A DNA stretch of 20,855 nucleotides from Actinomycetes bacterium (GCA_023393755.1 JAEXCA010000144.1:1-20855), one strand, 5' to 3'. Shown: positions 1-7,507, counted from the first letter of the stretch. Notes: a model not told the origin generated them from the letters alone. Numbers and translations are program-made.

Positions 1-127
1 GGACTCCCGGGGAAGAAGGAGTGATTCGACACCAACCCGTCTATCCCGGGAGCCCTCCCACATCCATCACCGACACGCCGTCAGACCACCCCCAACCGAT
101 CTACGACTTTCGCAACAGGCTCTAGCC

Positions 128-166
128 AAAGGTTGATGGTCATACCGCTCGAACTCAACTTGACTG
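128..166 (+). promoter_or_regulatory. Bipartite element, copy A, upstream of the TOMM operon
   Basis: The 12 bases aaggttgatggt (129-140) are followed 19 bases later by TTGACTG (160-166). The same two blocks with exactly the same spacing occur at 8683-8720, upstream of the small secreted peptide gene. The blocks contain related heptamers, TTGATGG (133-139) and TTGACTG (160-166), in direct orientation 27 bases apart, as expected for a regulator binding two half-sites. The site ends 22 bases before the GTG of the ABC ATPase. The function as a response-regulator operator is inference; the repeat itself is seen directly. The rest of 1-188 contains no gene that I can support. Confidence 0.55.
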
Positions 167-188
167 AACAGCGGAAGGGAGCAGCAGA

Positions 189-1109
189 GTGCCTGTCGCG
201 GAATGGACCGAGGTCTCCAAGCGGTACCGTCCCGACGGCCCGCTCGCCCTCGACCGGCTCTCGTTCGGCGTGGAACGCGGCGAGATCGTCGTCGTGGTCG
301 GCCCGAACGGCTCCGGCAAGACCTCCGCGATGGAGATGCTCTCCGGGCTGCGGTGCCCCACCAGCGGTACCGTCCGGCTGAACGGCGAGCCGGTCCGTCC
401 GGGCTACCGGCACCGGCAGGCGCTGGGCGTCCAATTGCAGGACGCCGGGCTGCCGCTGCGGATCCGGGTGCGCGAGGCGGTCGCCGCCGTCGCCTGCCTG
501 TACCGCGACCCCGGCCCGGTGGACGAGATCCTCGCCCGGCTCGGGCTCAGCGAGCACCTGCCGGCGATGGTGGACACCCTCTCCGGGGGCTGGCAGCGCC
601 GGGTGGACGTGGCGCTGGCCTGCCTGGGCAACCCCGTCATGATCGTGCTGGACGAACCGACCAGCGGCCTGGACCCGGTGGCTCGCGCCGACCTCTGGGA
701 GTTCCTGCGGGAGCGGCGGGCGCAGGGGGACGCGATCCTCGCCTCCACCCACGACCTCGCCGAGGCCGAGGCCTTCGCCGACCGGCTGATCGTGCTGCAC
801 CGGGGCCGCAAGGTGCTCGAGGGCACGGTGGAGCAGGTGCTCGCCCAGGCCGGCGGCGAATGGCGGCTGCGGATCATCGGCGCTGACCTGGCGGCACGCG
901 AACTGTGCCATGCCGCCGGATTGCGCTGCCATGCCACCGGTGAGGCGATCTCCGTGCTCGGTCCGAAGCCGGCGGTCATCGCGCTCGGCGACCGGCTGGA
1001 GGAGGCCCAGGAGCGGGGCGAGATCGGCTACCGCGACCTGCTGCGCGGCCCGGTCCGGCTCGAGGACGTGTTCGCGGCGGTGGTGGGAAGGGACGGCGGT
1101 GATGACTGA
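189..1109 (+). CDS. ABC transporter ATP-binding protein of the TOMM exporter (SagG-like)
   Basis: This 306-residue protein is the cytoplasmic ATPase of a peptide or drug exporter. It shows Walker A GPNGSGKT (residues 38-45), an ABC signature LSGGW (131-135, where the usual Gln is shifted one place), Walker B with VLDEPTSGLD, and an H-loop STHD. The C-terminal 80 residues form the variable tail typical of DrrA/CcmA-type exporters. The GTG start is preceded by ggaaggga at a suitable distance. The start codon of the permease overlaps the stop by 8 bases, so the two form an export pair. Its position directly ahead of an SLS-like precursor suggests it exports the mature peptide, possibly with a self-protection role. 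In Streptococcus the equivalent genes (sagGHI) lie at the cluster end, here at the start. Confidence 0.9.
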   Translation: MPVAEWTEVSKRYRPDGPLALDRLSFGVERGEIVVVVGPNGSGKTSAMEMLSGLRCPTSGTVRLNGEPVRPGYRHRQALGVQLQDAGLPLRIRVREAVAAVACLYRDPGPVDEILARLGLSEHLPAMVDTLSGGWQRRVDVALACLGNPVMIVLDEPTSGLDPVARADLWEFLRERRAQGDAILASTHDLAEAEAFADRLIVLHRGRKVLEGTVEQVLAQAGGEWRLRIIGADLAARELCHAAGLRCHATGEAISVLGPKPAVIALGDRLEEAQERGEIGYRDLLRGPVRLEDVFAAVVGRDGGDD

Positions 1110-1887
1110 CGTGCGCGAGCTGACCGGCCGGCGTACCAACCCGTGGTGGCGGGTGCTGCCGGTGTGGGCCAGGCAGGAGTTCCTGCTGCTGATCCGCGAA
1201 CCGGTGGCGGTCTTCTTCAGCCTGGCCTTCCCGTTGGTGATCTACGTCTTCATCGGCATCCCCTACGGCGCTACCGAGATCGAGCCCGGGGTGCGCTTCG
1301 TGGACGTCATGTTCCCCGCCCTGATCGTCACCGTGGTGGCCAACCTGCTGCTGATGGGGCTGCCGATCTACCTGGCCGAACTGCGCTCCCGTGGCGCCGA
1401 CCGGCGTTACGCCATCCTGCCGCTGCCCGGCGCGGTGTTCGCCGGCGCCGTCCTCTCCGCCACCCTCGCCCTGGTGGTGGCCTCGGCCGCGGTGATCACC
1501 GCGATCGTCGCGATCCGGGACGGACTGCGCCCTACCGCGCTGTTCTCGGTGTTCCCCTGGCTGGTCCTGGGCTCGATCGTCTGGCTGAGCGCGCTGGGGC
1601 TGCTGCTCGGCTCGCTGCGGGTCTCCAGCCGCACCACCCAGGCGCTGTCGGCGGTGGTGTTCTTCACCATGTTCTTCGGCTCCGGCGCCGCCGTCCCGCT
1701 GGAGGGGCTGCCCACCGGGCTGCAGAACATCCTGGCCTGGAACCCGCTCAAGCAGTGGCTGGACGTGATGGTGGGCGTCTACACCGGGCTGGGGACGAGC
1801 GACGCCAAATGGGCGATGCTCTGGGCCGCCCTGCCGCTCACCGTGATCTGCACCGCCGCCGGCCTCCACCTGTGGCGGAAACGCTGA
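1102..1887 (+). CDS. ABC-2 type transporter permease (SagH/SagI-like)
   Basis: The 261-residue product is a polytopic membrane protein with about six hydrophobic segments (roughly 35-54, 70-90, 108-138, 148-170, 178-200 and 237-256). It has the ABC-2 layout: a short cytoplasmic N terminus, a charged loop LRSRGADRRY after the second segment, and the re-entrant region GSGAAVPLEGLP followed by NPLKQWLD, which is typical of ABC-2 permeases. The ATG overlaps the ATPase gene by 8 bases, which implies translational coupling. Only one permease gene is present, unlike the two (sagH, sagI) of the streptococcal system, so a homodimer is likely. The substrate is inferred from the neighbouring precursor. 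A longer upstream start at 910 would read through the ATPase gene and was not used. Confidence 0.88.
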   Translation: MTDVRELTGRRTNPWWRVLPVWARQEFLLLIREPVAVFFSLAFPLVIYVFIGIPYGATEIEPGVRFVDVMFPALIVTVVANLLLMGLPIYLAELRSRGADRRYAILPLPGAVFAGAVLSATLALVVASAAVITAIVAIRDGLRPTALFSVFPWLVLGSIVWLSALGLLLGSLRVSSRTTQALSAVVFFTMFFGSGAAVPLEGLPTGLQNILAWNPLKQWLDVMVGVYTGLGTSDAKWAMLWAALPLTVICTAAGLHLWRKR

Positions 1888-1915
1888 CTCAACCGCCTAC
1901 CGACCAACGACACCT

Positions 1916-1925
1916 GAGAGGAGGG
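1916..1925 (+). promoter_or_regulatory. Strong ribosome binding site of the precursor gene
   Basis: The stretch gagaggaggg contains a full AGGAGG core (1919-1924) six bases before the ATG at 1931. It is among the best Shine-Dalgarno sequences in the window and supports this short reading frame as a highly translated gene. Confidence 0.75.
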
Positions 1926-1930
1926 AAGAA

Positions 1931-2047
1931 ATGATCACGACGCTGGGACGCTCAGAGGAGAAGCACTTCACGTCCGACACCGTGGTGGCGCCGGGTGGCT
2001 GGTGTTGCTGCTGCTGCTGCTGGTGCAACTTCTCGGTCTACTTCTGA
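1931..2047 (+). CDS. SLS-like TOMM precursor peptide (SagA-like)
   Basis: This 38-residue peptide is the likely substrate of the cluster. The leader (residues 1-23) carries an FTS motif (13-15) and ends in VVAPGG, which matches the QVAPGG end of the streptolysin S precursor as I recall it. The core is WCCCCCCWCNFSVYF (24-38): six consecutive cysteines between two tryptophans, one more cysteine and one serine, giving eight possible azole or azoline positions. Cleavage after Gly23 would release a 15-residue product, much shorter than the SagA core. A strong AGGAGG precedes the ATG, and the gene lies between exporter and YcaO genes. Six of the seven cysteine codons are TGC. The class is clear; activity (cytolysin or antibacterial) cannot be read from the sequence. 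Confidence 0.92.
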   Translation: MITTLGRSEEKHFTSDTVVAPGGWCCCCCCWCNFSVYF

Positions 2048-2114
2048 TCGACAGCTTCACCTGAGCCTCCGTGCCTGCCGGGCCCAACGCACGAGCCGGG
2101 CTGGCGCGGAGCAC

Positions 2115-2158
2115 CTCGGCCGTCGCGCCGAGCGACGCCGGCCGAACACCCGTTCGGT
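2115..2158 (+). terminator. Tandem hairpins between precursor and YcaO genes (possible attenuator)
   Basis: The 153-base gap after the precursor contains two short inverted repeats. CTCGGC (2115-2120) pairs with GCCGAG (2127-2132) across a 6-base loop. CCGAAC (2142-2147) pairs with GTTCGG (2152-2157) across the loop ACCC. There is no U-run, so a simple intrinsic terminator is not indicated. A partial stop or processing site here would give more precursor than enzyme mRNA, as is usual in such clusters; that role is inference. I see no coding sequence in the gap. Confidence 0.35.
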
Positions 2159-2200
2159 GCGGCCGTCCCACCCGCTGCAAAAGCCTCGAGAAGGAATCCC

Positions 2201-3655
2201 ATGCTCGAAGAGAGAGTTTACAACCACGGTCTGGCCTGGGCGCCGGCGCAGTCCAGCAGCGCCAGTCATCGGGGGCTGCTGGAGATGCTCGACCACTACA
2301 GCCCGTTCGGGCAGATCCGCAATGTGCTGTGCTCCTTCCGCTCCGGGGTGGGCATGGGCGGCTTCCAGGGCTCCGCGGCGCCGCTGTCGCTGGATCACGT
2401 GTTCCGCCGGATCACCGGCATGGGCGCACTCAAGGTCGGCCTGGATCGCGAGATCTACGGCGGCGGCAAGGGGCTGGTGCTGGCCGACTCGGTCGCCTCC
2501 TCGCTGGGTGAGGCGGTGGAGCGGATGCTCGGCGCCTTCTCCTCGCTGGAGCCGGCCTTCCTGAGCACCAGCGTGACCGCCACCGCCCAGCAGATGCGGG
2601 ACCGCGGGTACACCATCGTGGGCCCGGAGGACTTCGGGATGTTCACCGCCGAACAGCTGGACGCGGTCGGCTTCCGCTGCGTCCCCTGGACGCCGGACAC
2701 CCGGCTCACCTGGCACCGCGGGACGAACCTGCTCACCGGCACCGAGCACTGGGTGCCCGGCCAGCTGGTCCACCTGTTCTACGTGCCCGAGGGCCCCGAG
2801 GACCACATCGGCGCCTCCAGCTCCGGCGGCCTGGCCACCCACTACGACGACGAGCACGCGCTGTGCCACGCCCTGCTCGAGGTGGTGGAGCGGGACGCGC
2901 TCAACCTGGCCTGGTTCTGCAAGGTCCCGCTCACCCGGATCGACCTCGATCAGCCGTTCGAGGACCCGGAGATCACCCGCTTCATGGCCTCGGTCGAACG
3001 GGCCGGGATGCACATCGACTTCTACCTGCACCGGCTGGACATGCCGGAGTTCTTCGTGGTCACGGCCTCGGCCGTCGAGCCCGGCCTGGAGGCCCACAGC
3101 TACGTCTCCGGCGGTGGCGTCGGGATCACCATCGAGCACGCCATCCGCAGCGCGCTGGCCGAGGTGGTGCAGGCCGAACGGATGGTCCGCAGCCCCTCGG
3201 TGGCACCCCGGTGGGAGCTGACCGGCGGCTTCAAACGCCGGTTCACCGTCGACCGGGCCGCCCGGCCGGACGAGTTCACCAACTTCATCCAGGTGGTCGA
3301 CTACTACGGCTTCGCCGAGAACCAGCGGAAGCTGGACTGGTTCCTGCGGGATCCCGGGCTGCCCCGGCTCGGGCTCTCCGAGCTCCGCACCGAGTCGTCC
3401 GGCAGCGAACTGGAACGGATCCTGAACCTGTACCGGAAGTACGGCCTCACCCCGATCGCCTTCGACTTCACCCCGGACACCTTCCACCACGTGCGGCTGC
3501 GCAAGGTGTTCGTCCCGGAGCTCACGCCCGCGTTCCCGCCGAACATCCCGCTGCTCGGCCATCGCCGGTACCGCGAACTCCGGATGGAACTGGGCCTGGA
3601 CGATCGCGAGTGGACGCTGGCGGACATGCCGGCCGACCCGCTCCCCTACCCCTGA
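2201..3655 (+). CDS. YcaO cyclodehydratase (SagD-like)
   Basis: The 484-residue protein is the ATP-dependent cyclodehydratase that converts Cys/Ser/Thr of the precursor core into azolines. YcaO ATP/Mg motifs are visible: SSLGEAVER (Ser101, Glu104, Glu107, Arg108), the segment ending LLEVVERDA (Glu227, Glu230, Arg231), and ALAEVVQ (Glu321, Gln324). The protein ends exactly in PLPYP, the C-terminal PxPxP motif of TOMM YcaO proteins needed for cyclodehydration. The length matches stand-alone SagD-type proteins, so the E1-like partner is expected separately and is found at 4109. The ATG has gagaagga upstream. Nothing in the sequence suggests loss of activity. Confidence 0.95.
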   Translation: MLEERVYNHGLAWAPAQSSSASHRGLLEMLDHYSPFGQIRNVLCSFRSGVGMGGFQGSAAPLSLDHVFRRITGMGALKVGLDREIYGGGKGLVLADSVASSLGEAVERMLGAFSSLEPAFLSTSVTATAQQMRDRGYTIVGPEDFGMFTAEQLDAVGFRCVPWTPDTRLTWHRGTNLLTGTEHWVPGQLVHLFYVPEGPEDHIGASSSGGLATHYDDEHALCHALLEVVERDALNLAWFCKVPLTRIDLDQPFEDPEITRFMASVERAGMHIDFYLHRLDMPEFFVVTASAVEPGLEAHSYVSGGGVGITIEHAIRSALAEVVQAERMVRSPSVAPRWELTGGFKRRFTVDRAARPDEFTNFIQVVDYYGFAENQRKLDWFLRDPGLPRLGLSELRTESSGSELERILNLYRKYGLTPIAFDFTPDTFHHVRLRKVFVPELTPAFPPNIPLLGHRRYRELRMELGLDDREWTLADMPADPLPYP

Positions 3656-3660
3656 CGCCG

Positions 3661-4077
3661 ATGGCCGGCACCGCTCCCCACCAGCAGGCACCCGACCTCC
3701 CCACCCTCAGGCCGGGCGCCACGGCGATCGTGATCGCCGTCGCCGCACTCGCGCTGAAGCTGACGCAGGCGCTGGCCGGCTTCCTGCCGGCCGGCACGGT
3801 GCTGCCGGACTGGATGCCCGACCTGCTGGGCACCTCGGGCAACGCCCTGATCGGCCTCACCTGGCTGGTCTTCAGCGCGGTCCTGCTGTGGCTGCGGCGC
3901 TGGCTGGGAGCGGTGTCGGCCGTCTGGTTCTGCATCGTCTCGGCGATCAGCGGCGTCCGGCTGCTGCAGACCGGCTACCCGCTCTGGGGTGGCTGGCAGC
4001 TGTTCACCGCCGCCGTCGCCGCGGCGGCGACCGTCGTCGCCGTCCTCCAGGGAGCCTGCAAGGGCTCCCGCTGGTGA
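3661..4077 (+). CDS. Small membrane protein of the TOMM operon, unknown function
   Basis: The 138-residue product has four predicted membrane segments (about 20-41, 58-76, 82-102 and 110-131) and a basic C terminus (KGSRW). I do not recognise a family. It begins five bases after the YcaO stop without a clear Shine-Dalgarno sequence, so translation probably depends on coupling to the upstream gene. Its place in the operon is where SLS-like clusters can carry small membrane proteins such as SagF; sequence similarity to SagF is not evident to me. Immunity, export help, or anchoring of the synthetase complex are all possible. The upstream in-frame extension to 2863 lies inside YcaO and is rejected. 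Confidence 0.7.
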   Translation: MAGTAPHQQAPDLPTLRPGATAIVIAVAALALKLTQALAGFLPAGTVLPDWMPDLLGTSGNALIGLTWLVFSAVLLWLRRWLGAVSAVWFCIVSAISGVRLLQTGYPLWGGWQLFTAAVAAAATVVAVLQGACKGSRW

Positions 4078-4108
4078 TCCCCTCCCTACAACGACAAGGA
4101 AAATTGGC

Positions 4109-5035
4109 ATGTCAGTCACAACCCGTCCCACCACCCAGCCCCGCCTGGTGCTCAATCCCTCCGCCGCGGTGATCCGTTGCCACGACGACGAGGTGGTGGC
4201 CAGCCTGGGCTCCCGGGCGCGCTCCACCCACCGCATCCAGGACGCCGGCGGGCACCACAAGCTGGCCGACTTCGTGCTGGCCTTCACCGCGCCGAACGCG
4301 CCTGGAGAAGTCGCCGCCACCCTCGGCCTGGACGAGGCGGTGGCCGAGGAGTTCACCCAGCACCTGCTGGACGGCCAGGTGCTCATCGAGGAACAGGAAT
4401 CCCGCTACTCCTACCTGGTCTCCGGCCTGGGCCTGGACGGGATCGACACCGACGTGGCGGTGGCGGTCTGCGGCGACGGACGGATCGCCGAGGCGCTCTG
4501 CCGGCAGCTCGGCTCGCTGCTCGGACGACCCGTGCAGCCGACCGGCGAGATCGCCGAGGCATTCGAGAACAACGACTTCGTGGTGGTCTGCCCCGACCAG
4601 GTCAACCCGGGCCTGTTCTACGACGCCGACGAACTCAGCCGGGCCCTGGACAAGCCCTGGCACCTGGCCTACTGCGACGGCTTCGAGCTGATGGTGGGCC
4701 CCACCTTCGTCCCCGGCGAATCCCCCAACTACTACGACTTCGACGCGATGGACGAATCCGCCCGGGTGATGCGGATGCAGTACCTGTACGCCAAGTCCGC
4801 CCAGCCGGAGGCACCGCAGCACTGCGAACCGCCGGCCTTCGTGGCCGATCTGGCCGCCTCGTACATCACCATGGCGCTCACCCAGCACCTCTGGGGCCGG
4901 GGCAGCTTCCTGGAGGGCTACGTGCTGCGGATCGACCTGGAGCGGATGCAACTGGTCCGCGACCGGGTGCTGCGGCTACCGCGCAACCCGGTGGACATGG
5001 GCGTGCGCTCCGACCTGCGGCACCCGTTCCTGTGA
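4109..5035 (+). CDS. E1-like (ocin-ThiF) cyclodehydratase partner, SagC-like
   Basis: The 308-residue protein resembles the E1/ThiF-like partner that binds the leader peptide and activates YcaO. The N-terminal 90 residues look like a winged-helix peptide-clamp (RiPP recognition) region. Later features fit the family: VGPTFVPGES (196-205) and a C-terminal LPRNPVDMG (290-298). In related proteins these places usually carry CxxC pairs that bind structural zinc; here both pairs read NxxD (N207-Y-Y-D210 and N293-P-V-D296), so zinc is probably absent. The ATG was chosen because acaagga lies just upstream; longer starts overlap the preceding membrane protein. Family assignment comes from motif pattern and operon position rather than strong identity. 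Confidence 0.75.
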   Translation: MSVTTRPTTQPRLVLNPSAAVIRCHDDEVVASLGSRARSTHRIQDAGGHHKLADFVLAFTAPNAPGEVAATLGLDEAVAEEFTQHLLDGQVLIEEQESRYSYLVSGLGLDGIDTDVAVAVCGDGRIAEALCRQLGSLLGRPVQPTGEIAEAFENNDFVVVCPDQVNPGLFYDADELSRALDKPWHLAYCDGFELMVGPTFVPGESPNYYDFDAMDESARVMRMQYLYAKSAQPEAPQHCEPPAFVADLAASYITMALTQHLWGRGSFLEGYVLRIDLERMQLVRDRVLRLPRNPVDMGVRSDLRHPFL

Positions 5036-5051
5036 GAGAGGGGCGCGAGCG

Positions 5052-5846
5052 ATGAGAATGCCGGCCGACCAGCTGCGGCGCATGCTGGAACAGACCCTGA
5101 TCCCGCCGACCAACGTGGTGGAGCTGAACCCCGACACCTTCGAGGCCACCACCATCCGGCTGCAGGAGGTCGAGGGGAACCTCGCCGAGCAGTACCAGCT
5201 CAACTCCTGCCTCAGCCGCACCGGGCTGCGGCGGCTCGCCCCGCGGGACGAGGTGGAGCTGATCACCGAGTTCTACCTGACCACCGCCGGCGACGGCTAC
5301 GACGAGCTGCTGAAGGAGGGCTCCCGCTGGGCGCTGCCGATCGAACGGTGCCCGGGCTGGGTGCAGCGCCTGATTGGGCCGCTGTCCAGCCATCCCGCGG
5401 TGGCCGCCACGCTGTTCAACTGCGATCTGCTGGTCGGCTTCGGCGACGGGCTGTGGCGGCTGGTCCCGGACCGGCCTGGCCTGCAGTACGAGGGCACCTG
5501 GTCGGCGGAGCTGACCGCCCAGGTGCAGGCGGCCCTGCCGCCGGGCCCGGACCGTCCGGCCGCCGCGGGCGTGATCCTGCTGGTCGGGCACCTGGCCCGG
5601 GCGTCCTATCTCAGCGGGGACCGCGCCTTCCGGGCCGCGGCGATCGGCTGCGGCTCGCTGCTCGGACTGCTCTGGGCGGTGCTCTCCAGCCCCGGCCCGG
5701 CGATCCGGATGTCCGCCAGCCAGCAGTTCTGTGACCGGACGGTCAACGCCGCGGCCCGCTGCGACGGCGTCGAACGCGGCGTCCAGCTGGTCTGCCTGGT
5801 CGATCCCCTGCCCGAGCCCACCACCGGAGAGGCCCATCATGACTGA
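5052..5846 (+). CDS. Degenerate SagB/nitroreductase-like protein
   Basis: The 264-residue protein lines up by eye with SagB-type dehydrogenases, including the one encoded next. A segment DGLWRLVPDR (about 139-148) resembles the GLYHYD region, and ASYLSGDRAFR followed by a long Gly/Leu-rich helix resembles KYGxRAYR plus the flavin-domain helix. It lacks the N-terminal RRSxR motif and the Lys-Tyr pair of active SagB, so FMN binding or oxidation looks unlikely. It overlaps the SagB gene by 8 bases and follows the SagC-like gene by 16 bases, with gagaggggcg upstream. A non-catalytic scaffold or dimer partner for SagB is a reasonable guess. The similarity is weak and needs a profile search; otherwise it should be called unknown. 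Confidence 0.6.
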   Translation: MRMPADQLRRMLEQTLIPPTNVVELNPDTFEATTIRLQEVEGNLAEQYQLNSCLSRTGLRRLAPRDEVELITEFYLTTAGDGYDELLKEGSRWALPIERCPGWVQRLIGPLSSHPAVAATLFNCDLLVGFGDGLWRLVPDRPGLQYEGTWSAELTAQVQAALPPGPDRPAAAGVILLVGHLARASYLSGDRAFRAAAIGCGSLLGLLWAVLSSPGPAIRMSASQQFCDRTVNAAARCDGVERGVQLVCLVDPLPEPTTGEAHHD

Positions 5847-6756
5847 CCTGACCGCCGTCGCCCAGATCGTGCTGGACGACGACTCCCTCGAAGCCCGGAT
5901 CGCCGGGCTCGGACCACGGGCGAGGAAGAGCCTGGACGAGATCGTGGCGAGCATCGCCGACCTGGAGGAGGCGGGCACCGACCCGATCCTGCGCCGGGTG
6001 GTGCACCGGCTGTTCGAGCGGTCGGTGAACGAGTTCTTCACCGCCGAGACCGCGCAGAGCACCAACCTGCCACCGGAACTGGTGAGGTTCACCGTCCCCG
6101 ATCCGGCCGCGCTGTCGCTGCCGGAGCCGACCCCGGAACTGGAGTTCGGCCTGACCGAGGCGCTGCAGGTGCGCCGCTCCCAGCGCAACTACCTGAACAC
6201 CCCGCTGCCGTTGACCGAACTCGGCGACCTGCTGCACCACGCCCTGGGCCGCAACGGCACCGAGGACGGCTACGGCACCCGGAACATGCCGCTGCAGTCC
6301 TACCCCAGCATCGGCGGCCTGGATCCGGTGGACATCGGCGTGGTGGTGAACCGGGTGGAGGGACTGCGCCCCGGCTACTACCACTACGACAAGGTCGGGC
6401 ACGGCCTGGTACCGGCGCTGCGCGGCGACCTGAGGATGTCCCTGGTCAACTGCACCTTCGACAACGAGTGGCTGTTCTACGCCCCGGTGGTCCTGGTGGT
6501 GGTGAGCAACCAGGACAAGGTCTACTGGAAGTACAAGACCCGCGGCTACCGGCTCTCGCTGCTCGATCAGGGCGCGGCGATGCAGAACATCTACCTGGTG
6601 TGCACCGGCCTCGGCCTGGGCTGTTGCGCGATCGCCGGCTACGACGACGAGAAGATCAACCAGTTGTTCGGCTACACCGCCGGTGACCGGTCGGTGAGCG
6701 TGCTGATGACGATCGGCGAACCCGCCAGGCGGGCCGCCGGAACCCGCCGGAACTGA
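5839..6756 (+). CDS. SagB-type azoline dehydrogenase (FMN-dependent)
   Basis: This 305-residue flavoprotein is expected to oxidise azolines on the precursor to azoles. It has the nitroreductase FMN motif RRSQR (112-116), a YPSIGGLDPVDI motif shared by SagB proteins, LRPGYYHYDK, and the segment WKYKTRGYR (230-238) containing the Lys231-Tyr232 pair that is catalytic in characterised SagB enzymes. The helix LLDQGAAMQNIYL and the GLGCCAI segment are also standard. Length is normal for a stand-alone SagB. The ATG lies inside the end of the preceding gene, preceded by ccggagagg. With intact catalytic residues, full oxidation to thiazoles is plausible. Confidence 0.93.
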   Translation: MTDLTAVAQIVLDDDSLEARIAGLGPRARKSLDEIVASIADLEEAGTDPILRRVVHRLFERSVNEFFTAETAQSTNLPPELVRFTVPDPAALSLPEPTPELEFGLTEALQVRRSQRNYLNTPLPLTELGDLLHHALGRNGTEDGYGTRNMPLQSYPSIGGLDPVDIGVVVNRVEGLRPGYYHYDKVGHGLVPALRGDLRMSLVNCTFDNEWLFYAPVVLVVVSNQDKVYWKYKTRGYRLSLLDQGAAMQNIYLVCTGLGLGCCAIAGYDDEKINQLFGYTAGDRSVSVLMTIGEPARRAAGTRRN

Positions 6757-6757
6757 G

Positions 6758-7507
6758 ATGTGGCAGCTCGCGGTCCAGCAGTGGCTGGTGGTCATGATCG
6801 TGATCGCGGCCACCACCGTGCTGGGGGCGTTCGTGGTGCCCCGGCTGCGGCCCTGGATCCCGCTGCTGGTGCCGGTGACGCTGGGGCTGAGCTGCGGGCT
6901 GATCGCGGTCCGCGGCCTGGCCGAATCCGGCCGGACGGCGTCCGCGGTGCTGTTCGACCGTCCGCTGGCCCAGGCGCTGCTGCTACCCGACGGCGGTGGC
7001 GTGCTGCTGGGGCTGGCGATCGGCCTGGCCGGCGCCTGGGCGGCGTTCCGCTGCGAGGCGGCGCTGCTCCGCTGGCGTCCGGCCCGCCAGTCCCCGACCC
7101 CCGGGCTGCCCCTGGGCGGAGCCTCGCTCCCGCTGCCCGGGCGCTCGGAGAGCATGAAGGGGGTGGCGGCGATCGCCCGTCGTCCGGGGCTCTTCCTGGC
7201 CGTGTCGGTGCTCAGCGCGACCGGTGAGGAACTGCTGTTCCGGGGCGCGATGCTGAGCGGGCTGGCCTGGCACCTGCCGGCCGTCGCGGCCGGGATGCTG
7301 GGTCTGCAGGCGGTGCTGTTCGCCGGCACCCACGTCGCCTTCGGCTGGCGCACCATGCTCGGCAAGGTGCTGCTCGGCCTCACCCTCGGGCTCGGCGCCG
7401 CGTTCGCCGGCCTGTTGCTCGGCGCGCTGCTGCCGCACCTGGCCTACCAGGTGCGGGTGCTGGCGCAGTTCCGTCCACTCACCCGGAGGACACCCCACCA
7501 TGCTTGA
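6758..7507 (+). CDS. CPBP-family membrane protease (SagE-like)
   Basis: The 249-residue polytopic protein belongs to the CPBP (CAAX protease and bacteriocin-processing) intramembrane metalloprotease family. The signature residues are visible: EELLFRG (Glu157, Glu158, Arg162), FAGTHVAFG (His192) and a late membrane segment with LLPHLAYQ. In SLS clusters the SagE protein of this family is the proposed leader peptidase and also confers immunity. The gene starts one base after the SagB stop and overlaps the next gene by 8 bases. A linker at about 108-130 rich in Pro and Gly is cytosolic or extracellular. Cleavage after VAPGG of the precursor is the expected activity, by analogy only. Confidence 0.85.
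   Translation: MWQLAVQQWLVVMIVIAATTVLGAFVVPRLRPWIPLLVPVTLGLSCGLIAVRGLAESGRTASAVLFDRPLAQALLLPDGGGVLLGLAIGLAGAWAAFRCEAALLRWRPARQSPTPGLPLGGASLPLPGRSESMKGVAAIARRPGLFLAVSVLSATGEELLFRGAMLSGLAWHLPAVAAGMLGLQAVLFAGTHVAFGWRTMLGKVLLGLTLGLGAAFAGLLLGALLPHLAYQVRVLAQFRPLTRRTPHHA

Noticed and set aside
4..52. Inverted repeat CTCCCGGG/CCCGGGAG as an upstream terminator
   Set aside because: The loop is 33 bases, each arm contains the self-complementary CCCGGG, and there is no U-run; chance is likely in this base composition.
160..188. TTGACT as a classical -35 of the ABC ATPase gene
   Set aside because: The -10 would fall at 183-188, on the bases just before the GTG at 189, and shows no TAnnnT match. The block is better explained as part of the repeated bipartite element.
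2057..3691. Long minus-strand open frame (544 codons) opposite the YcaO gene
   Set aside because: It mirrors the codon bias of the plus-strand gene, has no recognisable domain, and the YcaO protein on the plus strand is unmistakable. Similar long minus-strand frames opposite most genes here are the usual effect of high GC.
3989..4108. Longer N terminus of the E1-like protein
   Set aside because: It overlaps the membrane protein gene in another frame, and a good ribosome site precedes the ATG at 4109.
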